Shown here one piece after another: positions 15,242 to 23,129 of a stretch of DNA of 32,896 nt (position 1 is the first letter of the stretch; each line of letters starts with the position of its first letter). Position numbers and translations under genes: made by a program. The DNA lies in NCBI GenBank assembly GCA_016719135.1, contig JADKAV010000030.1:1-32896 (forward strand), given 5' to 3'. The stretch is from Micrococcales bacterium. GTDB lineage: Bacteria > Actinomycetota > Actinomycetes > S36-B12 > UBA10799. A model generated the notes under the pieces. The model had not been told where the DNA came from and made no database searches. It saw only the letters and a program-made list of their open reading frames with translations.

Positions 15242-16564
15242 ATGGCCAACGACCCCGGCGCGATACCCAAGCGGGCTGTCGCGCGTACCGCGCGCATGGC
15301 CTCACTACCCCTCGGCTACGCCGGTCGCACCGCGTTGGGGGTTGGCAAACGTATCGGTGGCAAACCGGCCGAGGCAGTCGCTACCGAGATCCAGATGCGC
15401 ACCGCGGAGCAGATGTTCAAGGTGCTTGGCGAGCTCAAGGGCGGGGCAATGAAGTTCGGCCAGGCTCTGAGCGTCTTCGAGGCGGCCCTGCCTGAGGAAG
15501 TGGCGGGCCCGTATCGCGCCACCCTCACACGCCTGCAAGATGCGGCACCACCGATGCCCGCCCAAACCGTGCATGATGTCCTCGCCGACCAGTTGGGGTC
15601 CGACTGGCGTGAACGCTTCAGCGAGTTCGACGACGATCCGGCCGCTGCCGCGTCGATCGGCCAGGTACACAAGGCGGTGTACCGGGACGGCCGCGAAGTG
15701 GCTGTGAAGATCCAGTACCCCGGTGCGGGCAAAGCGCTCATGGCAGACCTCAACCAGGTGTCCCGCATGGGACGGCTGTTCGCCGGCATGGTGCCCGGGA
15801 TGGACATCAAGCCGTTGCTCGACGAGTTGAAGGCGCGGGTCGCCGAGGAACTGGACTACCTTCGGGAGTCCGAGTCCCAACGGGCATTCGCGGTCGCGTT
15901 CGAAGGCGACCCCGACTTCCGGATCCCGCACATCCTCGCGGCCGCTCCCTTGGTCCTGGTGAGCGAGTGGGTGGACGGCATCGGACTGTCGCACATCATC
16001 GCCGACGGAACTCGCGAGGAGCGCGACCGGTATGGAACCCTCTACAACCGGTTCCTACTTGCCGGACCTGCCCGAGCCAGGCTCCTGCATGCCGATCCTC
16101 ACCCTGGCAACTACCGGATTACCGAGGACGGCAAACTGGCTGTGCTCGACTTCGGTGCGGTCTCGCACCTACCCGATGGGCTCCCGTCAGCATTGGGTCA
16201 ACTCCTTCGGATCGCGATGCTCGAGGATGCCAGTGGCGTGCTCGAGGGCCTACGCGAAGAAGGTTTCGTCAAACCCAACATCACCCTCGATGCGCAGGCA
16301 TTGCTCGACTACCTGACGCCCCTGGTGGAACCCGCCCGGTACGACACCTTCCACTACACCCGTGAGTGGCTGCGCGGCGAATTCATGCGGATGAAGGATC
16401 CGCGCAGCGAGGAATTCACTATCGGCTTCAAACTGAACCTGCCTCCCAACTACCTGCTCATCCACCGCGTGTGGCTCGGTTCGGTCGGTGTTCTGTGCCA
16501 ACTCGACGCCAACGTCGCATCGCGATCCGAAATCGAGCGCTGGGTTCCGGGGTTCGTGATCTAG
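15242..16564 (+). CDS. ABC1/UbiB-family atypical kinase
   Basis: 440 residues from ATG 15242; Rv3197 is similar in size and position. The family signatures are all present: KxGQ (K71-F-G-Q74, MKFGQALS), the alanine-rich nucleotide loop AAAASIGQVHKA at 134-145, the lysine of VAVK (Lys156), HADPHPGN at 283-290 and DFG at 303-305. ABC1/UbiB proteins are atypical ATPases or kinases linked to quinone or other lipid metabolism in bacteria; the substrate in actinobacteria is unclear. The gene is divergent from the TOMM-like gene, with 107 bp between starts, and converges with the HNH gene. Confidence 0.92.
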   Translation: MANDPGAIPKRAVARTARMASLPLGYAGRTALGVGKRIGGKPAEAVATEIQMRTAEQMFKVLGELKGGAMKFGQALSVFEAALPEEVAGPYRATLTRLQDAAPPMPAQTVHDVLADQLGSDWRERFSEFDDDPAAAASIGQVHKAVYRDGREVAVKIQYPGAGKALMADLNQVSRMGRLFAGMVPGMDIKPLLDELKARVAEELDYLRESESQRAFAVAFEGDPDFRIPHILAAAPLVLVSEWVDGIGLSHIIADGTREERDRYGTLYNRFLLAGPARARLLHADPHPGNYRITEDGKLAVLDFGAVSHLPDGLPSALGQLLRIAMLEDASGVLEGLREEGFVKPNITLDAQALLDYLTPLVEPARYDTFHYTREWLRGEFMRMKDPRSEEFTIGFKLNLPPNYLLIHRVWLGSVGVLCQLDANVASRSEIERWVPGFVI

Positions 16565-16583
16565 CCGCCCCCTCCCCTCCATC

Positions 16584-17825
16584 TCAGGGGGGTCCTCTGG
16601 TGTGGGTGATGACGGGGATGGTGTGGGTGTCCATGGTGATGGTGTACCGGCCGTGGTGCAGGTCGTTATGACATCTCGAACATAAGAGTGCCAAGTTTGA
16701 CAGGTCGGTTCTGCCGCCGTCTTTCCAGTGGATGATGTGGTGGGCGTGGCAGTGCCGCGGGGACCGTCCGCAGCGGATGCAGCCGCGGTCGCGGGCGATC
16801 AGCGCCGCCCATTGGGCCGCGGAGGCCCGGCGTCGCCGGCGTCCCAGCGCTAGGGGGATGAAGGTGCCTTTGCGTTTGATCCCGAAGATCACGGTGCACA
16901 CCGCCGCGCACGACAACAGGTCGAAACTGCCGGCACCTAGGGGGGTGCCGTCGACCAGGGTCGCGTTGTCACTGGTGGGCAGGTTCTCCAAATCCACCAG
17001 GATGGACACCGCGGACACCCCGCCGGGGTGGGTGTTGGCCGCCGCGGCCTTGGACATGTCGGTCAGGGCATCAGCGCGGCGTTGGGCCGGGGTGGTGGTG
17101 TCGTGGGTGTCCGGGGGGCGGGTGAACGATGCCAGGGTTTCGGCCAGGATCGCCCCGTCGACCTCGTCGAGCATTCCGGTGATCGCCCACATCCCATTCG
17201 CCCGGGCGGACAGGCGCAGGGACCGTTTGGCGCGTTGCTGATCCAGGCTCAGGTCCAGGTGGGTGGGGTTGTCGGCCTCAGCGGCGACCTGCAGCACCCG
17301 GCGCACCTCCGAGGCATCGGTCAACTTCGCCAGGCCGACGATCGCGGCCTGTTTGCTGGTGAAGTCATCGATCGCGGGGGCGTGGGCCAGGATCTGATAC
17401 ACATGCAACCCCGAAATACTCCCGGCAGCCCAGGCATCCTTCACGACCGGCAGGTCGTGCAGGGCGTTGGCGGTGTTCACCATCCCCGACCCCACCGCTA
17501 CCGGGGATCCGGTCGCGATCGCCACCAGCGACCCAGACGTGCCTGCGCCCAGGACCCGGGAATCCCCGGCAGTATCCGCGGCACCGGCCAGACCGGTCAG
17601 ATACGCCTCGATGCGGTTCCGCAACCGTGCGGTGTGTGCCATCGCCGCGGCGCGTTCCTCCGCACACAGCAGGTCGGGGTCCGGCAGCGCATCTATATCG
17701 TCGTTGATCTGGTCGAACCCGGCCGGGGCGGCAGTGGGTAGGGAGGCGCGGATCCGGGCCCGGCGGTGCGCCGCCCGCGACACATCAAAGAAAGACGAAG
17801 AAGCAGCAGTAGACGTAACGGCCAT
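16584..17825 (-). CDS. DUF222-HNH endonuclease (13E12 repeat family type)
   Basis: 413 residues from ATG 17825, with GGGGG about seven bases upstream. An upstream GTG exists, but its extension is basic and unlike coding sequence. The N-terminal two thirds are a DUF222-type helical domain. The C-terminal HNH domain is intact: Cys349/Cys352 (CIRC), AHHIIHW with His362/His363/His366, Asn377, Cys382/Cys385 and His386 (CSRCH), then His390/His391. The family is expanded in actinobacterial genomes and includes the mycobacterial 13E12 proteins. Targets are unknown; several are linked to mobile DNA. It sits between the ABC1 kinase gene and whiB7, where mycobacteria have nothing, and behind a tandem repeat array. 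Confidence 0.9.
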   Translation of the reverse strand: MAVTSTAASSSFFDVSRAAHRRARIRASLPTAAPAGFDQINDDIDALPDPDLLCAEERAAAMAHTARLRNRIEAYLTGLAGAADTAGDSRVLGAGTSGSLVAIATGSPVAVGSGMVNTANALHDLPVVKDAWAAGSISGLHVYQILAHAPAIDDFTSKQAAIVGLAKLTDASEVRRVLQVAAEADNPTHLDLSLDQQRAKRSLRLSARANGMWAITGMLDEVDGAILAETLASFTRPPDTHDTTTPAQRRADALTDMSKAAAANTHPGGVSAVSILVDLENLPTSDNATLVDGTPLGAGSFDLLSCAAVCTVIFGIKRKGTFIPLALGRRRRRASAAQWAALIARDRGCIRCGRSPRHCHAHHIIHWKDGGRTDLSNLALLCSRCHNDLHHGRYTITMDTHTIPVITHTRGPP

Positions 17826-17921
17826 AGGACACCCCCGATCGACAAGACTTGAATGTCGTATCGGAAGGGCCGGTGCCCCACCGCGACGTCGCTCCACGAG
17901 CTGACGAAAACCAACTACCAA

Positions 17922-18195
17922 CTACCTGTTACGAACCATAAACCCAGGGTCTGACATTCTCCCCGGACTACCTGTTTCGAACCATAAACCCAGGGTGCGA
18001 CATCTTTCCCGGACTACCTGTTCAAACCGTAATCCCGGGGTCTGACATTCTCCCCGAGCCACCTGTTTCGAACCGTAAACCCGGGGTGCGACATCTTCCC
18101 CGAGCCACCTGTTCGAACCCTAGACCGAGCCTCTGACATCTTCCCCGGCCCACCAATCGACACCATAAAACGACCCCCTGACAAAACCGTTGATC
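17922..18195. repeat. 46-bp tandem repeat array with 92-bp higher-order period
   Basis: Five clear units of 45-46 bp lie head to tail at 17922-17967, 17968-18013, 18014-18058, 18059-18104 and 18105-18149. A degenerate sixth reaches 18195 and a partial copy lies at 18229-18249. Each unit has CTACCTGTT or CCACCTGTT, then TTCGAACC, then an A-rich run and a CCCGGGG or CCCAGGG block, then GACAT followed by a pyrimidine run and CCCCG. Units alternate: 1 and 3 have GGTCTGACATTC, while 2 and 4 have GGTGCGACATCTT. The array lies between whiB7 and the HNH start, about 100 bp upstream of the HNH ATG. The 45-46 bp period breaks every reading frame, so it is not coding. The rest of this gap (17826-17921) holds no other gene. 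Confidence 0.85.
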
Positions 18196-18280
18196 CTGAT
18201 GTCAACCGCTGGCTCACAGGCAAGAACGGTGGTCTGTCATCTTCCCGACGTGGTGTCGCGCAGCAGTGAGCCACCTACCG

Positions 18281-18355
18281 GCAAAGTCGCGCCACCCGAC
18301 AGGTTCCGCATTCAGGCCGGACCCTTCTTTGAACACCAGGCGGTAGCGACTTTGC
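18281..18355. repeat. 10-bp perfect inverted repeat downstream of whiB7
   Basis: GCAAAGTCGC at 18281-18290 is exactly complementary to GCGACTTTGC at 18346-18355, with 55 bases between. It lies about 170 bp past the whiB7 stop on the transcribed side and just beyond the 46-bp array. It could be a weak terminator, or the edge of an inserted element. The remaining 18356-18521 shows no gene or repeat. Confidence 0.45.
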
Positions 18356-18521
18356 GGGAGGTTGACGATCGGTCGCTATGTACGTCCCCTGCATGCGCAA
18401 CTTCATCGCTCCCCCACCTTGTCGCTTCGCCGTGGATCGAGGCTCAGGACACCGCAACAGCAGCACTTGGATACGCGCCAGCTCCGTTCGCCGTTCGGAA
18501 CCCAAGCCCCGCCGCGTCCGT

Positions 18522-18821
18522 TCAGACAGACATCAGGACCGCGTCAATCCTGTGCCGCATCTGGACCTGCAGCTGCGCATCGAGCACTGCCGCATTCTTG
18601 GGGGGTCGACCGTTGCGCTTCGGTGAGGGCACCGGCAAGCCGGCGAGGAACAACTCCCCTCCCCACACACCACAGGTCTCTGCGCGCTCCAGTGCCCCCC
18701 GGAGGCACTCACGGCGCATCGGACAGTCCACACATAGTGCCCGGGCACGGTCGATCTCGTCGGCGACGTCCGAGAACCACAGGTCTGCCGGACCCGTCGC
18801 ACAGGGAATGGCAACAGTCAT
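18522..18821 (-). CDS. whiB7: WhiB7 redox/antibiotic-response transcription activator
   Basis: 99 residues from ATG 18821, with an excellent ribosome binding site (GGAGGTGAG). Four cysteines, Cys7, Cys30, Cys33 and Cys39 (CVDCPMRREC), bind the [4Fe-4S] cluster of the Wbl family, and a fifth is Cys50. The G(V/I)WGGE turn is at 51-56. Near the C-terminus, KRNGRPPKN resembles the AT-hook that distinguishes WhiB7 from other Wbl proteins. Its place just downstream of uvrD2 matches mycobacteria. WhiB7 binds the primary sigma factor and activates intrinsic resistance genes when translation is inhibited. The long leader with an upstream ORF and terminator supports the identification. Confidence 0.92.
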   Translation of the reverse strand: MTVAIPCATGPADLWFSDVADEIDRARALCVDCPMRRECLRGALERAETCGVWGGELFLAGLPVPSPKRNGRPPKNAAVLDAQLQVQMRHRIDAVLMSV

Positions 18822-18840
18822 TTCTCACCTCCATTTGGAC

Positions 18841-18874
18841 AAACAAAAAGGCCGCGGTACGTGCGCCGCGGCCT
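18841..18874 (-). terminator. Intrinsic terminator (attenuator) in the whiB7 leader
   Basis: On the minus strand AGGCCGCGG pairs with CCGCGGCCT around an 8-base loop (9-bp perfect stem, 18849-18874), followed by TTTTTGTTT (18841-18849). It ends 19 bases before the whiB7 ATG and begins 18 bases after the upstream ORF stop, the geometry of an attenuator. Confidence 0.88.
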
Positions 18875-18892
18875 GAAGATCTGGAACGGAAT

Positions 18893-18958
18893 CTACCCGG
18901 GACGCACCGCACAATCGGCAGCCGCGAAGGCCGCCACGAAGAATGTGTTCTTGACCAT
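18893..18958 (-). CDS. whiB7 leader peptide (upstream ORF)
   Basis: A 21-residue ORF, ATG at 18958 and TAG at 18893-18895, with a perfect ribosome binding site (AGAGGAGGC, about six bases upstream). It starts MVKNTFFVAAF and contains six alanines, two of its alanine runs being AA and AAA. Translation of such leader ORFs controls read-through of the downstream terminator in whiB7 genes of mycobacteria and Streptomyces. The alanine-rich stretch is encoded by GCGGCC-containing sequence that could pair with the 5' arm of the terminator stem, so ribosome position could choose between structures. Confidence 0.85.
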   Translation of the reverse strand: MVKNTFFVAAFAAADCAVRPG

Positions 18959-18988
18959 CGCCGCCTCCTCTGAAGTAGGTCCTCGGTC

Positions 18989-19017
18989 AGGGTACGTGTT
19001 TCAGCCTCACTGGGCAA
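18989..19017 (-). promoter_or_regulatory. Probable whiB7 promoter
   Basis: TTGCCC at 19012-19017 and TACCCT at 18989-18994 are separated by 17 bp on the minus strand, a plausible sigma-A-type -35/-10 pair. The transcript would start about 25 bases before the upstream ORF. The -35 lies inside the last codons of uvrD2. The AT-rich block expected just upstream of the -35 in WhiB7-dependent promoters is weak here. Confidence 0.5.
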
Positions 19018-21007
19018 GCGGGTTTCTGGCCACAATTGTCAGCAGTTCATCAGCATGCTCGGCCACGACGGACTTGTGGATCCCCTTGACCGAGGCCAAC
19101 GCCTTCCGGTCGGCAGGGCGGGTCCTGGCGATCCCCACCAGGACGGCGTCGGTTGCGACCAGAAAGGCCGGGGTCGCCTTCCCGGTGGCTGCCCGGCGCT
19201 GCGCGACGACACGACTGCGCCAGCCACGAAGATCCTCGAACAGATCAGCGGGGAAGTCGCTGGGACATGTACCACATGTGCCGCGCGCGCGTTCCAGCCC
19301 GGCGGCGAGCCGTTTACCGCAGACCTGGCAGCCAGGCGACTTCGCCGCGGCACGTTTGGCGACGGGTTGGGGCCGGTGACCTTCGGGCAGGAATCGCGAC
19401 GGCTGCCGGTTCTCGCGCCGGGAGCCCGCCTGCGCGTAGGACAGTTCCAGGATGTCCCTGGCACGGGTGACCCCCACGTAGAACAGTCGCCGTTCTTCCT
19501 CCACGTCGACCATCTCCCCCTGATAGCGCAAGGGCAGTCCACCCTCGTGCAGGCCGGGCATGAAGACCGCGTCCCACTCCAGTCCCTTGGCGGAGTGAAG
19601 AGATGCCAGGGTCACCGCAGCCGCCACGGGGGCGTCGTCGTTCTCGGCCCGCTCGTCGAGGTCGGCCACCATGGACTCGAGACTGTCGTGACTGCGGGCC
19701 AGGCCGACCAGCGCGGCCAGCGACTCCCACTCCTCGCGTTGCGCCTGACCCAGCGGCGGGGTCGGGGTGTAGCCGACGGGTTCCAGGGCCGCGGCCACCC
19801 GTTCGGCGACGTCGCCGGTTCCCGGCTGTTTGGCCGCGACCCGCAGCAAGGACACCGCACGCTTGACCTCGGGGCGCTGCATGAAACGCGCACTGCCCCG
19901 GACCGTGTAGGGGATGCCCACTGCCTGCAACTCGCGTTCGAACCGGGCCGTGGCCGAGTTGATGCGGACCAGAATGGCGATCTGCTCGGCAGGTGTCTTC
20001 GCAATCAGACGTTTGATGGCATCGGCGACGCCGGCGGCCTCGGCCTGCTCGGTCTCGTACACGCGGGTGTTCACTGCGGCCACCGGGGCGCGCTGTGACT
20101 TCAGCAAGAGGCGCTGCCGGACATCGCCGTCGGCCAGCACCGCGTTGGCCAGGTCGATAATCTGCGGAGAGCAACGGTACGACCGCGTCAGTTGTAGCAG
20201 TGTCGCTTCGGGCCACCGATTGCGGAAGCCGAGCAGGTAGTCACTGGTGGCGCCGGCGAAAGTGTAGACGGTCTGAGACGGGTCGCCCACCACGCACAAC
20301 TCATCACGGCCGCCGAGCCATCCCTCGAGCACCTGCTGCTGCAAGGGCGAGACGTCCTGGTACTCGTCAACGGTCAGCCAGCGGCACCACTGCCGCACCT
20401 GTTCGGCCACGGCAAGGTTGTCCCGGATCAGCCCGGCGTTCAGCAGCAAGATGTCCTCGAAGTCGACCAGTCCAGCGGCTGCTTTGGCGTCCTCATATCC
20501 CTGGTAGACCTCCTCGAGTCGCTCGGCCAGGACACCCTGGGCACCCACCTCCTGCGGGCCGAGACCGATCGCTTTGGCACGCTCGATCTCACTGGTCACG
20601 TCGCGGCGTCCGGCATCGTCGAGTTTGATGCCGGCCCGGGTCAAGGCCGCCGACACCAGACCGATCTTGGAAGCCTGGATTCGTGGCATCTGACCGCCGA
20701 CCGCGTGCGGCCACATCCATCGCAGTTGCCGCAGGGCTTCGGAGTGCACCGTGCGGACCCGGACCTCGTTCACACCCATCGCACGCAGTCTGCGACTGAA
20801 CTCCCCGGCCGCCCGGGTCGTGAACGTGACGACCAGTGTCCGCCGCGGATCCATGACGCCAGTGGCGACGCCGTAGGCCACGCGATGTGTCAGCACGCGC
20901 GTCTTGCCCGTACCGGCACCGGCCAGCACCGCGACCGGTCCGGTCGTGGCCACGGCCACGGCCCGCTGGTCGGGGTCCAGCGGTTCCAGGATCTCCTCGG
21001 GCTCCAC
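19007..21007 (-). CDS. uvrD2: ATP-dependent DNA helicase UvrD2 (SF1A, tetracysteine, HRDC)
   Basis: 666 residues from GTG 21007 with GAGG upstream. Walker A is AGAGTGKT (29-36), motif Ia is TFTTRAAGEF, motif II is DEYQD (214-218), and QTVYTF and the LHSAKGLEW and FYVGVTRAR helicase motifs follow. The C-terminal part carries Cys560-x2-Cys563-x14-Cys578-x2-Cys581, the tetracysteine zinc motif that defines mycobacterial UvrD2. A C-terminal HRDC-like domain (about 590-666) completes the family architecture. It is a 3'-5' SF1 helicase in DNA repair or replication. It lies between nudC upstream and whiB7 downstream on the same strand; its 3' end carries the whiB7 -35. Confidence 0.95.
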   Translation of the reverse strand: MEPEEILEPLDPDQRAVAVATTGPVAVLAGAGTGKTRVLTHRVAYGVATGVMDPRRTLVVTFTTRAAGEFSRRLRAMGVNEVRVRTVHSEALRQLRWMWPHAVGGQMPRIQASKIGLVSAALTRAGIKLDDAGRRDVTSEIERAKAIGLGPQEVGAQGVLAERLEEVYQGYEDAKAAAGLVDFEDILLLNAGLIRDNLAVAEQVRQWCRWLTVDEYQDVSPLQQQVLEGWLGGRDELCVVGDPSQTVYTFAGATSDYLLGFRNRWPEATLLQLTRSYRCSPQIIDLANAVLADGDVRQRLLLKSQRAPVAAVNTRVYETEQAEAAGVADAIKRLIAKTPAEQIAILVRINSATARFERELQAVGIPYTVRGSARFMQRPEVKRAVSLLRVAAKQPGTGDVAERVAAALEPVGYTPTPPLGQAQREEWESLAALVGLARSHDSLESMVADLDERAENDDAPVAAAVTLASLHSAKGLEWDAVFMPGLHEGGLPLRYQGEMVDVEEERRLFYVGVTRARDILELSYAQAGSRRENRQPSRFLPEGHRPQPVAKRAAAKSPGCQVCGKRLAAGLERARGTCGTCPSDFPADLFEDLRGWRSRVVAQRRAATGKATPAFLVATDAVLVGIARTRPADRKALASVKGIHKSVVAEHADELLTIVARNPLAQ

Positions 21008-21067
21008 CCGTCGATCCTCACACCCACCCAGGACACCGGCGTAGCCTGGTCCACCACCAGCGACGAC

Positions 21068-21916
21068 TCATCGGCTCCAGGTGTGCGGGATGGGTTCGCC
21101 GAACCAGTCCGCGATCAGGCGGTGGGCCACCGAGATCCGTGGCGGGATCCGCAGCCTGCCCGCCAGTGCCGCCTCCTGGAACTCCTCCCGGCTGACCCAG
21201 ATCGTCTCGGCGATCTCCTGACCGTCGGGCACCGACGTCTGCGCATGTGTGTGCGCCGTGAACGCGATCATGATCGAACAGGGAAACGGCCACGGCTGGG
21301 TTGCGCGGTACTCCACACGATCGACGGGCACCTGCACATCGGCTTCTTCGAGGACCTCGCGGACGACCGCCTGCTCGAAGGTCTCCCCTGGTTCCACGAA
21401 ACCGGCCAGTGTGGAGTACCACCCTTCGGGCCAGATCGAACGTCGTCCCAGCAGTGCCCGCTGCTGGTCGTCGACCACCAACACGATCACTGCCGGATCG
21501 GTCCTCGGGAAGTGCTCGGACCCGTCCGCCAGGCACCGCCTGACCCAGCCGCCCCGGGCAGCCTCGGTCGTCGATCCGCAGAGCGGGCAATGGGTGTGCG
21601 CCCGATGCCAGTTGTCCAAGGCCACCGCTGTGAGCGCGGCAGAGCGTTCCAGAGCGTCCAGGTCATCAGCCACTGCCCGTAGTTCCTGCGTGTTGTCGGT
21701 GCGCGTACGCACCGCGAACCAAGGCACGCCGTCCACCGTGCCCAGCACGAGGGAGTCGTTCACGTGGAAACGCCCGGCCGGGTGGACGTCGACGTGGCCT
21801 TTGTAGACCGCGATGAGGCGCCGATCGGGGTTGTTCCACATCTCGAGCAAGAGCTGTGGATCATTGCGAGATTCGTCGTCTCGCACGAAGAGATCCGGTT
21901 CGGCGGTGGGCCACAC
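21068..21916 (-). CDS. nudC: NAD(H) diphosphatase NudC (Nudix)
   Basis: 282 residues from GTG 21916. The Nudix box is complete (GFVEPGETFEQAVVREVLEE, 172-191), and TQPWPFPCS at 206-214 matches the SQPWPFPxS motif that defines the NudC branch. It hydrolyses NAD(H) to NMN(H) and AMP and, in E. coli, also removes NAD caps from RNA. The zinc site is reduced: Cys110, Cys113 and Cys128 are present, but the fourth cysteine of E. coli NudC is absent (CLADGSEHFPR), which I believe is usual for actinobacteria. It lies 60 bp upstream of uvrD2 on the same strand, likely in one transcript. Confidence 0.93.
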   Translation of the reverse strand: MWPTAEPDLFVRDDESRNDPQLLLEMWNNPDRRLIAVYKGHVDVHPAGRFHVNDSLVLGTVDGVPWFAVRTRTDNTQELRAVADDLDALERSAALTAVALDNWHRAHTHCPLCGSTTEAARGGWVRRCLADGSEHFPRTDPAVIVLVVDDQQRALLGRRSIWPEGWYSTLAGFVEPGETFEQAVVREVLEEADVQVPVDRVEYRATQPWPFPCSIMIAFTAHTHAQTSVPDGQEIAETIWVSREEFQEAALAGRLRIPPRISVAHRLIADWFGEPIPHTWSR

Positions 21917-21952
21917 CCGCCCACCGTAACGCCTGTGTCAGGATTGGCGGGC

Positions 21953-23125
21953 ATGGGCGATTTCATCCGGCAGCTCACCGGCGTGCGTTTCCTCGCAGCC
22001 GCCTGGGTCATGCTGTACCACTATCAACCCGCGCTGGCGGCCAGCGGGTTGCTCGTGCCTGTCCTGCACGAATTCCTCCGACTGGGGTCGGTCGGGGTCG
22101 ACCTGTTCTTCGCCTTGTCGGGATTCATCCTGACGCACACGTATCTGACGCGGCTCGGACCACGCCTGACCGGCGCGGGCAGCCTGAACTTCTGGTGGCT
22201 GCGACTGGCGCGCGTCTACCCCGTCTACTTCCTGATGCTCAACGTGGCCGGCCTGGCCGCGCTGGCCGAGGGTGTGGTCACCGGCGAGGGCCGGCGCGAC
22301 TGGATGACGTTCCCGTCCTACCTCCAGCAGGTCTTCATGGTGCAGGAATGGGGCCCCGACCCGCAGCGCGGGTGGAACTTCCCCGCCTGGTCGCTGTCCA
22401 TGGAGTGGCTGGCGTACCTGTTCTTCCCGCTGCTGGTGCTGCTGCTGTGGCGCCTGCGCGACCGCTTCGGACCGTGGGCGCTGGCCGGCCTGGCATTCCT
22501 GGCCCTGACCCCGCTGCTGTACATCGGGCTGACCCGCGACGACGATCCGTTCCTGGTGCAGGGCTGGGCCAGCACCATCCGCATCGCCACCGAGTTCACC
22601 GCCGGCAGCATCACCTATCTGGCGGTGCGCAAGTGGCAGGACAGCCTCACCGCGGCGAAGGCGGCCCGAGCTCTTGCGTGGATCGTCCCAGCGGCGATCC
22701 TGGTCATTGCGGTCGTGATGGGTAACATCGACGCCCTGCAGTGGGAGGGCCTTCCCGACGAGGCGCCGCGCGGCTACGTGGTCATCATCCCGCTGCTCAT
22801 CCTGTGGCTGGGAGCCCTGGCCCTGAGCAACGGCCGCCCGTCGAAATTCCTCAGCACCCACACCCTGGTCGTCGGGGGATTCATCTCCTACTCGTTGTAT
22901 CTCGTCCACATCGTGTGGTACGGGCTGTGGCGCGCGGGGATGAAGGTCGTCGGGATCGAAAGTGGTCCCCTGTACCTGCTCAGCACACTGTTGCTGATCG
23001 CGGCGACCGTGGGGCTGGCGTACCTGATGTGGCATCGGGTGGAGGAACCCGCGCGGGAATGGATGCGCGCCAAGATCGGCGTTCGCAAGGTTCCGACCGA
23101 GGAAGCCGGCGAGCAGGCCCGCTGA
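21953..23125 (+). CDS. Membrane acyltransferase 3 family protein (OafA-like)
   Basis: 390 residues from ATG 21953; the frame is open further upstream, inside the antisense of nudC. About ten membrane helices are visible. Conserved family segments include LTGVRFLAAAWVMLYHYQP (first helix with the catalytic-type Arg and His), VGVDLFFALSGFI, RLARVYPVY and PAWSLSMEWLAYLFFP. SYSLYLVH is near the end. Such proteins O-acylate cell-surface sugars or lipids. It has no glycosyltransferase neighbours to hint at the substrate. It is followed after 4 bp by the EEP gene. In mycobacteria this place holds a potassium channel gene instead. Confidence 0.9.
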   Translation: MGDFIRQLTGVRFLAAAWVMLYHYQPALAASGLLVPVLHEFLRLGSVGVDLFFALSGFILTHTYLTRLGPRLTGAGSLNFWWLRLARVYPVYFLMLNVAGLAALAEGVVTGEGRRDWMTFPSYLQQVFMVQEWGPDPQRGWNFPAWSLSMEWLAYLFFPLLVLLLWRLRDRFGPWALAGLAFLALTPLLYIGLTRDDDPFLVQGWASTIRIATEFTAGSITYLAVRKWQDSLTAAKAARALAWIVPAAILVIAVVMGNIDALQWEGLPDEAPRGYVVIIPLLILWLGALALSNGRPSKFLSTHTLVVGGFISYSLYLVHIVWYGLWRAGMKVVGIESGPLYLLSTLLLIAATVGLAYLMWHRVEEPAREWMRAKIGVRKVPTEEAGEQAR

Positions 23126-23129
23126 GACC

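Noticed and set aside
17922..18195. The array considered as a CRISPR or tRNA-like cluster
   Set aside because: There are no unique spacers between identical repeats, because the whole 46 bp is repeated. The GGTTCGAAAC core resembles a T-arm, but no acceptor or anticodon pairing exists.
18014..18274. 86-residue minus-strand open frame through the 46-bp array, with repeated GGxGKMS
   Set aside because: The units are 45 or 46 bp, so the frame changes from unit to unit; the peptide repeat is a by-product of the DNA repeat.
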